A DNA stretch of 64,000 nt from Pseudomonas fluorescens (GTDB lineage: Bacteria; Pseudomonadota; Gammaproteobacteria; Pseudomonadales; Pseudomonadaceae): contig NZ_LACH01000053.1 in assembly GCF_000968015.1 (NCBI RefSeq), forward strand, positions 135,514-199,513. Reading direction: 5' to 3'. This document shows, one piece after another, positions 44,302 to 52,617 of the stretch. A model generated the notes under the pieces. It was not told the origin of the DNA and did no database searches. It saw only the letters and a program-made list of their open reading frames with translations. Within the stretch, counting starts at the first letter, position 1. Every line of letters starts with the position of its first letter. A program made the translations under genes and the position numbers.

Positions 44302-45392
44302 GGCTGCCCCTTCGCGGCAAATGCCTTGAGCGCGAGCTTGAGTAAATCGTTGTGCCGGTAGCTGCCGTCGCGGTCATCGCCGTAGCGCACGATCACCAGG
44401 TTTTCGCTGGGAATCACGTACATCGCCTGACCCCAATGGCCCAGCGCGGCGAAGGTGTCGTCGGGTGCATCGGACCAGGGTTTTGCCGCGCCTTCCACCG
44501 CGCGGTTAAGCCACCAATGGCCGCCGGGCACGGCGTCGTCTTGATTGGCTTGATAGCCGGCGAAAGGTTCGCGGTTGAAGGCGACCCAGTCCTTGGGCAG
44601 CAATTGTCGCTCGCCCCAACGACCGTCGCGGGCCATCAACAGCCCGACTCGCGCGAGGTCCCGGGCAGTGAGATAGGCGTAGGACGAAGCGACGAAGGTT
44701 CCTGGGGCATCGCTTTCCCAGACGGCGTGGCGAATCCCCAAGGGTTCGAACAGAGCAGTCCATGGATAATCTGGATAGCGAGTCGGGCCGACGATGTTTT
44801 TCAGCGCGGCGGACAACAGATTGCTGTCACCGCTGGAGTAACGGAATGCCTGACCGGGCTTGGCATATTCACCGTGATCGACGGTGAACGCGGCCATGTC
44901 CGGGTGACCACGGGTGTAGAGCATCGCGACTACCGAGGATTTCAACGGCGCGTATTCATAGTCTTCCTGCCAGTCCAGACCCGAGGCCCAATGCAACAGA
45001 TCGGCCATGGTCATCGTCGGGTGCTTTTCCAGCGGTGGATAAAATTTCTGCACCGGGTCCTGGAGCTTGAACAGACCTTCGCCATAGGCCACGCCGAGGA
45101 CCGCGGCTATCAGGCTTTTGCTGATGGACCAGGTCAGGTGCGGAGTGTCGGCGGTGGTCGGGCCGGCGTAGCGCTCGTAGATCAATTGACCGTCGCGGAT
45201 CACCAGCAAGGCATCGGTGCGGATGCCTTTTCGGGTAATTTCATCGCGAGGCGGGAAGGCGTAAGTCTCCAGCGCTTGAAGCGCCGGCCCGGTGACTGTC
45301 GGGCCGGTCGGCCATTGCTCGGCAGGCCAGTATTCGGCGTGGGCCGTGAGGCTGAGCAACAGCCCGAAAATCAGGGACAAGCCTTTGAACAT
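44298..45392 (-). CDS. Serine hydrolase of the beta-lactamase/DD-peptidase class C fold
   Basis: 364 residues, signal peptide ending near LTAHAE, so exported. SxxK is Ser89-Ile-Ser-Lys92 (TWSISKSLI); the Tyr motif is in RYSSGDSNLL and a later HWG triad-like element is present (ALGHWGQAMYV). Could be a DD-peptidase, esterase or 6-aminohexanoate-dimer hydrolase-like enzyme; an AmpC role is unlikely given the divergence. Coupled by overlap to a small membrane protein. Confidence 0.86.
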   Translation of the reverse strand: MFKGLSLIFGLLLSLTAHAEYWPAEQWPTGPTVTGPALQALETYAFPPRDEITRKGIRTDALLVIRDGQLIYERYAGPTTADTPHLTWSISKSLIAAVLGVAYGEGLFKLQDPVQKFYPPLEKHPTMTMADLLHWASGLDWQEDYEYAPLKSSVVAMLYTRGHPDMAAFTVDHGEYAKPGQAFRYSSGDSNLLSAALKNIVGPTRYPDYPWTALFEPLGIRHAVWESDAPGTFVASSYAYLTARDLARVGLLMARDGRWGERQLLPKDWVAFNREPFAGYQANQDDAVPGGHWWLNRAVEGAAKPWSDAPDDTFAALGHWGQAMYVIPSENLVIVRYGDDRDGSYRHNDLLKLALKAFAAKGQP

Positions 45393-45474
45393 GGTGGGGG
45401 CTCGGAGGGATGAACCTGCTGAGCCTAGTTGAGGTTGATGACAGTTTTGAAATTTGCGGCGCACATGAGGCCGC

Positions 45475-45547
45475 CATCGCGAGCAAGCTCGCTCCCACAG
45501 GGTGTGTACAACGCAGATCCAATGTGGGAGCGAGCTTGCTCGCGATG
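45475..45547. repeat. REP-type inverted repeat pair
   Basis: CATCGCGAGCAAGCTCGCTCC and a facing mate GGGAGCGAGCTTGCTCGCG. Between the serine hydrolase and the acyl-CoA dehydrogenase-like gene. Confidence 0.85.
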
Positions 45548-45554
45548 GGGCCGG

Positions 45555-46436
45555 TCAATCCAGCGAAGAAAGTGCCTTGGCCAACCGCTTCCCCCGCGCA
45601 CCCGCCGCCAAATCCATCACGCCCTGATCGCGCTGCCACATCACCGCCCAATGCGGCGGGCCATCGGCCAGTGCTTGAGCCACCTCAGCCTTCAGCCCAT
45701 CGAACTGCGCAAACAAGCCACCGAGCAACACATGCCCGGACGGATTATTCGGCGCCTGCCGGCTGACTTCCGCACACCCGGCCAGCAGCGCCAGCAAACG
45801 CAGTTGCAAGGCTTGCGGCCAGTCGCTGTCCTGACCGATGCCGTACAGCCAGGCGGTCATCGCGCTCAGAACGTAAATGTCTTCAAGGGTGCGGAACGGT
45901 TTGATGTAAGCATCCCAGCCATCCCCCGCCAACAGTTCGCACTGAGCGTTATCGAGAAACAGCCGGCCATGGCTGATGTCTGGCATCAACGGGATCGCCG
46001 GTAGTTTCTCCAGACGCACGCCCGGTTCATCGGGATAGACCACCGCCAGACTCAGGCGCGGTTTTTCATCGGGGGCTTCACTGCGAGCAGCGATCAGCAG
46101 CCAATCGGCGGCATCGCCTGCGGTGACAAAATCCTTGCGCCCGCTCAGACGCAAATCGTGCAGACGGGTCTGCATGTCCGTCACCCGCAGGCTGCGCTGT
46201 TCGGTCGCGCACAAGGCGCCGAGGCTCAGCGGCGCGCTCGGCCAGAGCATGCGCAACGCCGCCTGATAACCCACCAGAAACGCCAGGCCCGGCGTCGACA
46301 TCAAACGCCCGCCGGCCACCGCCAGTTCGAAGGGTGTGACGTTGCCCAACTGGTGCAACAAGGTTGCGAACCCCTCGCCCAGGTCCGGGTTGGCGGGCAG
46401 ACGATCGCGGCGGCGCAGCAGGTTTTGCCAGGGCAT
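45555..46436 (-). CDS. Acyl-CoA dehydrogenase-like protein lacking the full domain set
   Basis: 293 residues from ATG 46436 (GAGGAG eight bases upstream). The middle part resembles the acyl-CoA dehydrogenase central beta domain (LRLSGRKDFVTAGDAADWLL and RLFLDNAQCELL), but the usual 380-residue length and the clear C-terminal four-helix domain with catalytic Glu are not seen. It may be a diverged, catalytically altered member. It is divergent from the ornithine-lipid genes olsB-olsA (154-base shared region), so a link to lipid metabolism is plausible but inferred. Confidence 0.7.
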   Translation of the reverse strand: MPWQNLLRRRDRLPANPDLGEGFATLLHQLGNVTPFELAVAGGRLMSTPGLAFLVGYQAALRMLWPSAPLSLGALCATEQRSLRVTDMQTRLHDLRLSGRKDFVTAGDAADWLLIAARSEAPDEKPRLSLAVVYPDEPGVRLEKLPAIPLMPDISHGRLFLDNAQCELLAGDGWDAYIKPFRTLEDIYVLSAMTAWLYGIGQDSDWPQALQLRLLALLAGCAEVSRQAPNNPSGHVLLGGLFAQFDGLKAEVAQALADGPPHWAVMWQRDQGVMDLAAGARGKRLAKALSSLD

Positions 46437-46590
46437 AAGAGGCTCCTCGTGGGCTGTCATATAAGCATCACCAAAGCTTCATGGCGATGACACCGGGGCT
46501 ACATAGCCTGACTTTGCACAACACGGCTGCATAAAGAAAGTCGATCGGCTGCAACCCACGACGGGTGACCGGCCCGTACGGAGATTCGCA

Positions 46591-47346
46591 ATGACTCAGA
46601 TCGCCCGCATCAGCGACACCGGCAATGAACGCCGCCTGCAAGCCGAACGCCTGGTGGGCGCCGAGGCCTTGCAGGAAGCCCAGGCCCTGCGCTTCAACGT
46701 GTTCAGCGGCGAATTCAACGCCAAACTGAAAGGCGCCGAGCTGGGTCTGGACATGGATGATTATGATGTTCACTGCGCCCACATCGGCGTGCGTGACTTG
46801 AACACCGGGCGTCTGGTGGCGACCACCCGTTTGCTCGACCACACGGCCGCCAGCAGCCTGGGCAAGTTCTACAGCGAAGAAGAATTCAGCCTGCATGGCC
46901 TGGTCCATCTCAAAGGCCCGATCCTGGAGATCGGCCGCACTTGCGTCGACCCGGCCTACCGCAACGGCGGCACCATCGCCGTACTCTGGGGCGAACTGGC
47001 CGAAGTGCTGAACCAGGGTGGCTACAGCTACTTGATGGGTTGCGCGAGCATCCCGATGCAGGACGGTGGCATCCAGGCCCACGCGATCATGCAGCGCCTG
47101 CGCGAACGTTATCTGTGCACGGAACACCTGCGGGCCGAACCGAAAAAGCCCCTTCCGAGCCTCGACATCCCGTCCAACGTCATCGCCGAAATGCCACCGC
47201 TGCTCAAGGCCTACATGCGTCTTGGCGCGAAGATCTGCGGCGAGCCGTGCTGGGATGAAGATTTCCAGGTCGCCGACGTGTTCATCCTGCTCAAGCGCGA
47301 CGAACTCTGCCCGCGTTATGCCAAGCACTTCAAGGCGGCCGTGTGA
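46591..47346 (+). CDS. olsB: Ornithine-acyl[acyl-carrier protein] N-acyltransferase OlsB
   Basis: 251 residues, GNAT-type. Adds a 3-hydroxyacyl chain from ACP to the alpha-amino group of ornithine, first step of ornithine lipid synthesis. Recognised by EAQALRFNVFSGEFNAKLKG near the N terminus and the conserved EIGRTCVDPAYRNGGTIAVL. The stop overlaps the olsA start as TGATG, so the two are coupled. RBS CGGAG. Ornithine lipids replace phospholipids under phosphate limitation in Pseudomonas. Confidence 0.92.
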   Translation: MTQIARISDTGNERRLQAERLVGAEALQEAQALRFNVFSGEFNAKLKGAELGLDMDDYDVHCAHIGVRDLNTGRLVATTRLLDHTAASSLGKFYSEEEFSLHGLVHLKGPILEIGRTCVDPAYRNGGTIAVLWGELAEVLNQGGYSYLMGCASIPMQDGGIQAHAIMQRLRERYLCTEHLRAEPKKPLPSLDIPSNVIAEMPPLLKAYMRLGAKICGEPCWDEDFQVADVFILLKRDELCPRYAKHFKAAV

Positions 47347-48137
47347 TGAGTCGGTTACGGGTGTACGCGCGAATTGCGCGAGTGTTGGTGGTGGTGACGT
47401 TGGGTTTGAGCATGGCCAGTGTGTTCGGGCTGTTCGAGCGTTTGGGGATTGCTCATTCGATGGTCCGCCGCCAACGCTGGTCGCGATTTTTCATGGCGCG
47501 CCTGAGCAATGCCCTGCCCTTTCGCGTGACCGTGCATGGTGAGTTGCCGAAGGCGCCGATGCTCTGGGTCAGCAACCACGTGTCCTGGACCGACATTCCA
47601 CTGCTGGGCATGCTCACGCCGCTGTCATTCCTGTCCAAGGCCGAAGTGCGTACCTGGCCGGTGGCGGGCTGGTTGGCGGCCAAGGCCGGAAGCCTGTTTA
47701 TCCGTCGCGGTTCAGGTGACAGCCAATTGATTCGCAAACAGATGACCCGTCATCTGGAACAGGAGCATCCGCTGCTGATGTTCCCGGAAGGCACCACCAC
47801 TGATGGCCGTTCGTTGCGCACGTTTCATGGTCGCCTGCTGTCTGCGGCGATCGACTCCGAAGTGAAGTTGCAGCCGGTGGCGATTCGTTATCTGCGCGAC
47901 GGAGAGCTCGATTCGCTGGCGCCGTTCATTGGCGATGATGATTTGCTCTCGCACTTGATGCGCTTGTTTGCCCATGATCGGGGTGAGGTGGAGATTCATT
48001 TGCTCAAACCGATTGCTTGTGAAGGTCGGGAGCGTGCGGCATTGGCGTTTGAAGCACAGCAGGCGGTGCAGAAGGCGTTGTTCGGGGCAATCCCAGAGAA
48101 ACAGCGGGAGCCTATGCGCCCCGCAATCGCGGCCTGA
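47346..48137 (+). CDS. olsA: Lyso-ornithine lipid O-acyltransferase OlsA (PlsC-like)
   Basis: 263 residues from the ATG at 47346 (GTG at 47343 also possible). PlsC family: catalytic His78 and Asp83 in NHVSWTD, and the substrate motif FPEGTTTDG. A membrane segment lies near residues 11-30. Adds the second acyl chain to lyso-ornithine lipid at the inner membrane. Coupled to olsB by TGATG overlap. Confidence 0.92.
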   Translation: MSRLRVYARIARVLVVVTLGLSMASVFGLFERLGIAHSMVRRQRWSRFFMARLSNALPFRVTVHGELPKAPMLWVSNHVSWTDIPLLGMLTPLSFLSKAEVRTWPVAGWLAAKAGSLFIRRGSGDSQLIRKQMTRHLEQEHPLLMFPEGTTTDGRSLRTFHGRLLSAAIDSEVKLQPVAIRYLRDGELDSLAPFIGDDDLLSHLMRLFAHDRGEVEIHLLKPIACEGRERAALAFEAQQAVQKALFGAIPEKQREPMRPAIAA

Positions 48138-48148
48138 ACACCTATCCC

Positions 48149-48240
48149 CTGTAGGAGTGAGCCTGCTCGCGATAGCGGTATATCTATCGACATAGGTGTT
48201 GGATGATAAACCGCTATCGCGAGCAGGCTCACTCCTACAG
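48149..48240. repeat. REP-type inverted repeat pair
   Basis: CTGTAGGAGTGAGCCTGCTC and its inverted mate (GAGCAGGCTCACTCCTACAG), with CGCGATAGCGGT / CCGCTATCGCG ends. Between convergent olsA and acpH. Confidence 0.85.
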
Positions 48241-48245
48241 GGGGT

Positions 48246-48824
48246 CTATGTTGTTGGGTAGTTTTGGGCAAACTCCTGAAGTTGTGGATAGAACAATCTG
48301 AAGTCATCGCTCAACGGTTCATACAACACCCGCAATTCCTGCATCGCTGCGGCCAGCTCCTCAGGCCGCGTCAATCTCCGTGAAATCCCTCGCAGCACTT
48401 GCTCAAGCACCGCAAATTCTCGATAAGAACCCAACCAGTCATTGGCCACCATGTGCGGCGCGATCTGCGCCAGACGTTCGGGCAATTGCGCCTCGGCGGA
48501 CAGCACCCGGTACACACCTGAAGTGAACTGCTCCAGTGGCTGATCCGAATAAAGCGTCCAGTCCCGGGCCAGGCAATGGTCGAAAAACACGTCAAGCACG
48601 ATCCCGGCGTAACGCCGGCGGGTCATGGAAAACCGTGACAACGAAACGTCCACCAACGGATGGCGGTCGGTAAAGACATCGATGCTTCGATGCAGCTGGA
48701 TGGCCGCTTCGATCTCCGGATCGAACTGCCCTTGCAGCCGCCCTTTGACGAAATCGCCATACAGACTGCCGAGCAATTGACCGGGGCGCTGGCCACCGAG
48801 GTGCAGATGTGCGAGATAATTCAT
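48246..48824 (-). CDS. acpH: Acyl carrier protein phosphodiesterase
   Basis: 192 residues. AcpH removes the 4'-phosphopantetheine group from holo-ACP. Recognised by the start MNYLAHLHLGGQRPGQLLGS, LYGDFVKGRL, a HRSIDVFTDRHP segment and LDVFFDHCLARDW, a metal-type histidine/aspartate pattern of the HD-like family. Monocistronic; the ArsR gene is divergent. Confidence 0.9.
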   Translation of the reverse strand: MNYLAHLHLGGQRPGQLLGSLYGDFVKGRLQGQFDPEIEAAIQLHRSIDVFTDRHPLVDVSLSRFSMTRRRYAGIVLDVFFDHCLARDWTLYSDQPLEQFTSGVYRVLSAEAQLPERLAQIAPHMVANDWLGSYREFAVLEQVLRGISRRLTRPEELAAAMQELRVLYEPLSDDFRLFYPQLQEFAQNYPTT

Positions 48825-48880
48825 GCACGCAGCTTAGCACTGCACCTTTGCATCGTTACACCCAGCATATCGTTATAACT

Positions 48881-48930
48881 CGATATACCGAATTACTCGG
48901 TCATCAGACCAAAATCATATTGGTATATCG
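48881..48930. promoter_or_regulatory. Inverted repeat CGATATACC / GGTATATCG upstream of arsR-type gene
   Basis: CGATATACC (48881-48889) and GGTATATCG (48922-48930) are exact inverted nine-base copies; a third related piece CGCGATATAGCG lies at 48959-48970. All are AT-rich against a GC-rich background and 65-115 bases before the start codon of a repressor gene, so operators for it are likely. Confidence 0.55.
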
Positions 48931-48994
48931 CGAAGTACCGATTTAAAGTTCGCCTCATCGCGATATAGCGTTTTACTCATCACGAGCCCAACAC

Positions 48995-49297
48995 ATGACC
49001 ATTAATCTCGACGAAATAATAAAAGCCCTGGCACACCCAGTACGGCGAGAAATCCTGCACTGGCTCAAAGACCCGACCGTCGAATTCCCCGACCAGTCCC
49101 ACAGCAACGAGCACGGTGTCTGTGCCGGGCAGATCGATCAACGTTGCGGTTTGTCGCAGTCCACGGTGTCTGCACACCTGGCAACCCTGCAACGCGCCGG
49201 CCTGATCAGCAGCCGCAAAGTCGGCCAGTGGCACTTTTTCAAACGCAATGAGGAAACCATTCAGGAGTTCCTCAGCACCTTCAGCAAAGAGCTCTGA
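48995..49297 (+). CDS. ArsR-family transcriptional regulator
   Basis: 100 residues, winged helix. Start IIKALAHPVRREILHWLKDP, recognition region QRCGLSQSTVSAHLATLQRAGL (residues about 50-71), wing SSRKVGQWHFFKRN. Cys43 and Cys51 are placed before and inside the DNA-binding part and could act as a redox or electrophile sensor; the usual ArsR metal-site CxC is absent. It starts a group with an MFS exporter and alkene reductase XenB. Not a typical arsenic operon. Confidence 0.87.
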   Translation: MTINLDEIIKALAHPVRREILHWLKDPTVEFPDQSHSNEHGVCAGQIDQRCGLSQSTVSAHLATLQRAGLISSRKVGQWHFFKRNEETIQEFLSTFSKEL

Positions 49298-49331
49298 CCC
49301 TTAACGTCAGCAAGCCGACAAGGAATCAACA

Positions 49332-50498
49332 ATGCCCCTCTCGCTACTCATTCTGGCCTTGAGCGCCTTCGCCATCGGCACCACCGAGTTCGTCATCATG
49401 GGCTTGCTGCCCGATGTGGCGGCCGACCTCGGTGTGTCGATCCCCGGCGCTGGCTGGCTGGTGACCGGTTACGCCCTGGGCGTGGCCATCGGTGCGCCGT
49501 TCATGGCACTGGCCACCTCTCGATTGCCGCGCAAGGCCGCGCTGGTAGCGTTGATGGGGATTTTCATCGTCGGCAACCTGCTCTGTGCAATGGCCACCGA
49601 CTACAACGTGCTGATGTTTGCCCGTGTGGTGACCGCCCTCTGCCACGGTGCGTTCTTCGGCATTGGTTCGGTGGTGGCGGCAGGTCTGGTGCCTGCAAAC
49701 AAACGTGCTTCGGCCGTGGCCCTGATGTTCACCGGCCTGACCCTGGCCAACGTGCTCGGCGTTCCGCTGGGCACCGCGCTCGGTCAGGAAGCCGGCTGGC
49801 GTTCGACCTTCTGGGCGGTGACCGTGATTGGTGTGATCGCGTTGATCGGCCTGATCCGCTTCCTGCCGGCCAAGCGTGATGAAGAGAAACTCGACATGCG
49901 CGCCGAACTGCGTGCCCTCAAAGGCGCCGGGATCTGGCTGTCGTTGAGCATGACCGCGTTATTCGCAGCTTCCGTATTCACCCTGTTCACCTATGTCGCC
50001 CCGCTGCTCGGCGATGTCACTGGCGTCTCGCCCAAAGGCGTGACCTGGACCCTGATGCTCATCGGACTGGGCCTGACGGTCGGCAACATTATCGGCGGCA
50101 AGCTGGCTGACAAAAGCATGGCCGCAACGTTGATCGGCGTCTTTATCTCGATGGCCGTGATCTCGACCGTACTGACCTGGACCAGCGTCGCGCTGATTCC
50201 GACCGAAATAACCCTGTTCCTCTGGGCCACCGCGTGCTTTGCCGCCGTGCCCGCCCTGCAAGTGAACGTGGTGACCTACGGCAAAGCCGCACCGAACCTG
50301 GTGTCGACCCTGAACATCGGCGCTTTCAATATCGGCAACGCACTGGGTGCCTGGGTCGGTGGCAGCGTCATCGCCCACGGTTTCGGCTTGACCAGTGTTC
50401 CTCTCGCGGCAGCCGCGCTGGCGGTTCTCGCCCTGCTGGTGACCCTGATTACTTTCCGTCAGAACGGTGATCCCGAACTGGCTCCTGCTACCAACTGA
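49332..50498 (+). CDS. MFS transporter of the DHA1/AraJ type
   Basis: 388 residues, twelve helices. N-terminal FAIGTTEFVIMGLLPDVAADL and GWLVTGYALGVAIGAPFMAL mark the sugar-efflux/drug-proton antiporter-1 branch. RBS AAGGA, and 34 bases after the regulator gene, 21 bases before xenB. The arrangement suggests export of reactive or toxic compounds under the ArsR repressor; the substrate is unknown. Confidence 0.87.
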   Translation: MPLSLLILALSAFAIGTTEFVIMGLLPDVAADLGVSIPGAGWLVTGYALGVAIGAPFMALATSRLPRKAALVALMGIFIVGNLLCAMATDYNVLMFARVVTALCHGAFFGIGSVVAAGLVPANKRASAVALMFTGLTLANVLGVPLGTALGQEAGWRSTFWAVTVIGVIALIGLIRFLPAKRDEEKLDMRAELRALKGAGIWLSLSMTALFAASVFTLFTYVAPLLGDVTGVSPKGVTWTLMLIGLGLTVGNIIGGKLADKSMAATLIGVFISMAVISTVLTWTSVALIPTEITLFLWATACFAAVPALQVNVVTYGKAAPNLVSTLNIGAFNIGNALGAWVGGSVIAHGFGLTSVPLAAAALAVLALLVTLITFRQNGDPELAPATN

Positions 50499-50519
50499 TC
50501 TCTACAAGAGAGCTATTTC

Positions 50520-51569
50520 ATGACGACTATTTTCGATCCGATCAAACTGGGCGACCTTGAGTTGGCCAACCGCATCATCATGGCGCCGCTGACCCGCTGC
50601 CGCGCCGACGAAGGCCGCGTGCCAAACGCGCTGATGGCCGAGTACTACGTACAACGCGCCTCGGCCGGCCTGATCCTCAGCGAGGCCACTTCGGTCACGC
50701 CGATGGGCGTCGGCTACCCGGACACCCCGGGTATCTGGTCCAACGATCAAGTGCGTGGCTGGGCCAATGTGACCAAGGCTATTCACGGCGCGGGCGGCAA
50801 GATTTTCCTGCAACTGTGGCACGTCGGCCGTATTTCCCACGGGTCGTACCTGGGCGGTGAAGCGCCGGTCGCACCCAGCGCCATTCAGCCAAAAGGTCAT
50901 GTCAGCCTGGTTCGCCCACTGGCCGACTTCCCAACCCCACGCGCCCTGGAAACCGCTGAAATCGCCGACATCGTCGACGCCTACCGCGTCGGTGCCGAGA
51001 ACGCCAAGGCGGCCGGTTTCGACGGTGTGGAAATCCACGGCGCCAACGGTTACCTGCTCGACCAGTTCCTGCAAAGCAGCACCAACCAGCGCACAGACAA
51101 TTACGGCGGCTCCCTGGAAAACCGTGCGCGCCTGTTGCTGGAAGTGACCGATGCCGCCATCGAAGTCTGGGGCGCAGGCCGCGTGGGTGTACACCTGTCG
51201 CCCCGCGCCGATCTCCATGACATGGGCGACGACAACCTGTCCGAGACGTTCATCTACGTCGCTCGCGAACTGGGCAAACGTGGCATCGCGTTCATTTGCT
51301 CGCGTGAGAGAGAAGATGGCGACAGCCTGGGTCCACAAATGAAAGAAGCGTTCGGCGGCCCGTACATCATCAACGAACGCTTCACCAAGGACAGTGCCAA
51401 CGCCTGGCTGGCCAGCGGCAAGGCCGATGCGGTGGCCTTCGGCGTGCCTTTCATTGCCAACCCGGACCTGCCGGCACGTTTGAAGGCCGATGCGCCGTTG
51501 AACGAGCCACGTCCTGAACTATTTTATTCCAAGGGCGCGGTTGGCTACATCGACTACCCTGTGTTGTAA
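50520..51569 (+). CDS. xenB: Alkene reductase XenB (old yellow enzyme family)
   Basis: 349 residues, FMN and NADPH-dependent TIM barrel. Reduces activated alkenes and nitro esters (XenB of pseudomonads attacks nitroglycerin and TNT). Start TTIFDPIKLGDLELANRIIM, flavin region LTRCRADEGRVPN, and HGANGYLLDQFLQ with His173 and Asn176, which bind the substrate carbonyl or nitro group. Ends in PVGYID-type YIDYPVL. Third gene of the ArsR-MFS-XenB group and terminated by a strong hairpin. Confidence 0.92.
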   Translation: MTTIFDPIKLGDLELANRIIMAPLTRCRADEGRVPNALMAEYYVQRASAGLILSEATSVTPMGVGYPDTPGIWSNDQVRGWANVTKAIHGAGGKIFLQLWHVGRISHGSYLGGEAPVAPSAIQPKGHVSLVRPLADFPTPRALETAEIADIVDAYRVGAENAKAAGFDGVEIHGANGYLLDQFLQSSTNQRTDNYGGSLENRARLLLEVTDAAIEVWGAGRVGVHLSPRADLHDMGDDNLSETFIYVARELGKRGIAFICSREREDGDSLGPQMKEAFGGPYIINERFTKDSANAWLASGKADAVAFGVPFIANPDLPARLKADAPLNEPRPELFYSKGAVGYIDYPVL

Positions 51570-51590
51570 GCGTCCCACTTGAAACACAAA

Positions 51591-51621
51591 AGCCCCGACT
51601 CGAAAGAGTCGGGGCTTTTTT
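51591..51621 (+). terminator. Rho-independent terminator after xenB
   Basis: AGCCCCGACT (51591-51600) / AGTCGGGGCT (51607-51616) with loop CGAAAG and a T run. Confidence 0.92.
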
Positions 51622-51719
51622 GCGCCGGTTACTCACAAAATCCCTACAAATCAGGTAGCTCACTACCTATCAACCTGGCGAGCGTACGTATATAAAAGCA
51701 ACTCATTACGTATTTTTTT

Positions 51720-52352
51720 TCATTTGCGCAGGCTGGGGCTCAAGCGCAGCATGTCCAATCCCGCATCGACCCAACGCTCTGCGTCGATATGCAGTTGAAA
51801 ACTGTCGGGTGCCAACAGCCACTGATACAGGATGCCATCGATATAAGCATGAATGCTGATGGCCGCACGGGCCGTATCGAGGTTTTCCGGTAACTGCCCC
51901 CGATTGACCGCATTACTCAGCGCCAGGGCGATTCGCACATTGCAATCAAGGCTGACCGCTCGGCGCTGCTGGCGCAGGTCGCACATTTCATCGGTGAATT
52001 CGCACTTATGAAACAGAATCTCATTGATGCGTCGGGTTTTCGGATCCATGGCAACTTGATGAAACAAATGAATCAGCAGCTTGCGCATACAGCCGAGGGG
52101 ATCGAGTTCATCTTCGCTTTCACTGGCCTTGGCCATTTCATCCAGCGGCTCATGCAAGGTATCAAGCATGGCCTGCACCAGATCCGCCTTGTTGCTGAAG
52201 TGCCAATAGATGGCCCCGCGCGTGACCCCGGCCAGAGTAGCGATATCCGCCAGTGTCGTGCGCGCCACGCCCCTTTCGTAAAAGGCTTTTTCTGCCGCTT
52301 CCAGTATCTGGCTGCGGGTTTCTTGAGCTTCCTCTTTGGTACGACGGACCAT
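51720..52352 (-). CDS. emhR: TetR-family efflux repressor EmhR (TtgR)
   Basis: 210 residues. TetR repressor of the neighbouring RND pump; binds antibiotics and aromatic solvents and then releases its operator. The start MVRRTKEEAQETRSQILEAA and the recognition segment TRGAIYWHFSNKADLVQAML match TtgR/EmhR closely, as do the segments CMRKLL and RRINEILFHKCEFTDEMC. Divergent from emhA, with the operator between them. Confidence 0.92.
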   Translation of the reverse strand: MVRRTKEEAQETRSQILEAAEKAFYERGVARTTLADIATLAGVTRGAIYWHFSNKADLVQAMLDTLHEPLDEMAKASESEDELDPLGCMRKLLIHLFHQVAMDPKTRRINEILFHKCEFTDEMCDLRQQRRAVSLDCNVRIALALSNAVNRGQLPENLDTARAAISIHAYIDGILYQWLLAPDSFQLHIDAERWVDAGLDMLRLSPSLRK

Positions 52353-52496
52353 GGCAGTACAACCTCAATCAGGATGCTTCAGCGATGTCTGAACATCCGC
52401 TGAATAAAAGTGGGGCGAGCGCTCTTGGGCATCGTCCCCGGCCTACAATTCGAACCCTTGAACGGCTTTTGTAATGGTGTGGATACGCGGCCAAGG

Positions 52497-52530
52497 TATT
52501 TACAAACAACCATGAACGTAAGTATATTCC
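52497..52530. promoter_or_regulatory. EmhR/TtgR operator in the emhR-emhA intergenic region
   Basis: The segment starting TATTTACAAACAACCATG and continuing through AACGTAAGTATATTCC is nearly identical to the operator I recall for TtgR in front of ttgABC in P. putida. It overlaps the expected divergent promoters. Known for the family; here assigned by sequence resemblance only. Confidence 0.82.
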
Positions 52531-52617
52531 TTAGCAAGCTACTTATCCACTCAGCGCACATTTTTTACCTTTCCACATTTCGAGTGCGCAATTTGCGCGC
52601 CTGACCCGAGGATTTTC

